Shown here: positions 13,921-13,948 of the stretch, piece after piece | How the letters are laid out: every line of letters begins with the position of its first letter | Numbering within the stretch: position 1 is the stretch's first letter | Origin: Clostridia bacterium | GTDB taxonomy: Bacteria; Bacillota_A; Clostridia; Christensenellales; Aristaeellaceae | Reading direction: 5' to 3' | Length of the DNA stretch: 13,948 nt | Assembly: GCA_017938645.1 (NCBI GenBank) | Contig: JAGBBE010000116.1 | Coordinates: 1-13,948, forward strand | Notes under the pieces: generated by a model | What the model was told of the DNA's origin: nothing | Seen by the model: the letters and a program-made list of their open reading frames with translations, nothing else | The model's database searches: none | Position numbers and translations under genes: made by a program

Positions 13921-13948
13921 GTATGGAAGAGAAGAAGAGGGCGCGTCA
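13921..13948 (+). repeat. Copy of the 28-bp tail found after recA
   Basis: Identical to 1155-1182. The window ends inside the match, so its full extent is unknown. Confidence 0.9.

Noticed and set aside
1..13948. tRNA, rRNA, insertion sequence or prophage genes
   Set aside because: I looked for acceptor/anticodon arms, conserved rRNA stretches, transposase motifs and terminal repeats around coding genes and saw none.

Overview
The window reads as chromosomal DNA from a GC-rich, endospore-forming member of the Firmicutes, probably an uncultured clostridium of gut type. The evidence is a small acid-soluble spore protein (SASP) gene, a SipL-like DUF3794/LysM spore-coat protein, Hsp33 with its redox zinc centre, strong AGGAGG ribosome binding sites, and YesL- and YqeM-like proteins. 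The species-level lineage cannot be fixed from the sequence. All eleven genes lie on the + strand, and no transposase, phage, tRNA, rRNA or CRISPR was seen.

Layout: (1) 1-981, the 3' part of recA, whose N-terminus lies before the window. (2) 982-1532, a 551-bp gap holding repeat copy 1, a terminator, three further hairpins and an extended -10 promoter. (3) 1533-4476, a tight run of yesL-like membrane protein, SASP, YqeM-like methyltransferase and hslO. (4) 4477-4706, repeat copy 2. (5) 4707-9962, a second tight run: TPR protein, HEAT-like helical protein, HD phosphohydrolase and a membrane-anchored zinc-ribbon/TPR/chitobiase-C protein. (6) 9962-10143, repeat copy 3. (7) 10169-12016, uvrC, followed by an ordinary intrinsic terminator. 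(8) 12108-13643, the SipL-like spore protein. (9) 13625-13948, tandem repeat copies 4 and 5, a terminator, and a tail identical to the one after recA.

The most unusual content is the repeat. It has five copies: three of exactly 126 bp, one of 157 bp and one of 182 bp. Each is built from ordered hairpins with a fixed 19-nt linker, and base pairs in the stems change together between copies. Four sites abut or overlap the stop codon of the upstream gene, and in two genes the repeat appears to encode the last residues and the stop. The arrangement resembles REP/BIME elements of enterobacteria, but the sequence is one I do not recognise as a named family. It could be a mobile non-autonomous element, a 3'-end mRNA structure, or both.

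The genes cover housekeeping DNA repair (recA, uvrC), redox proteostasis (hslO), sporulation (SASP, SipL-like) and a four-gene operon of unknown purpose. The operon's products (two helical-repeat proteins, a phosphohydrolase and an anchored zinc-ribbon protein) suggest scaffold and signalling roles, but no pathway can be assigned from the sequence.
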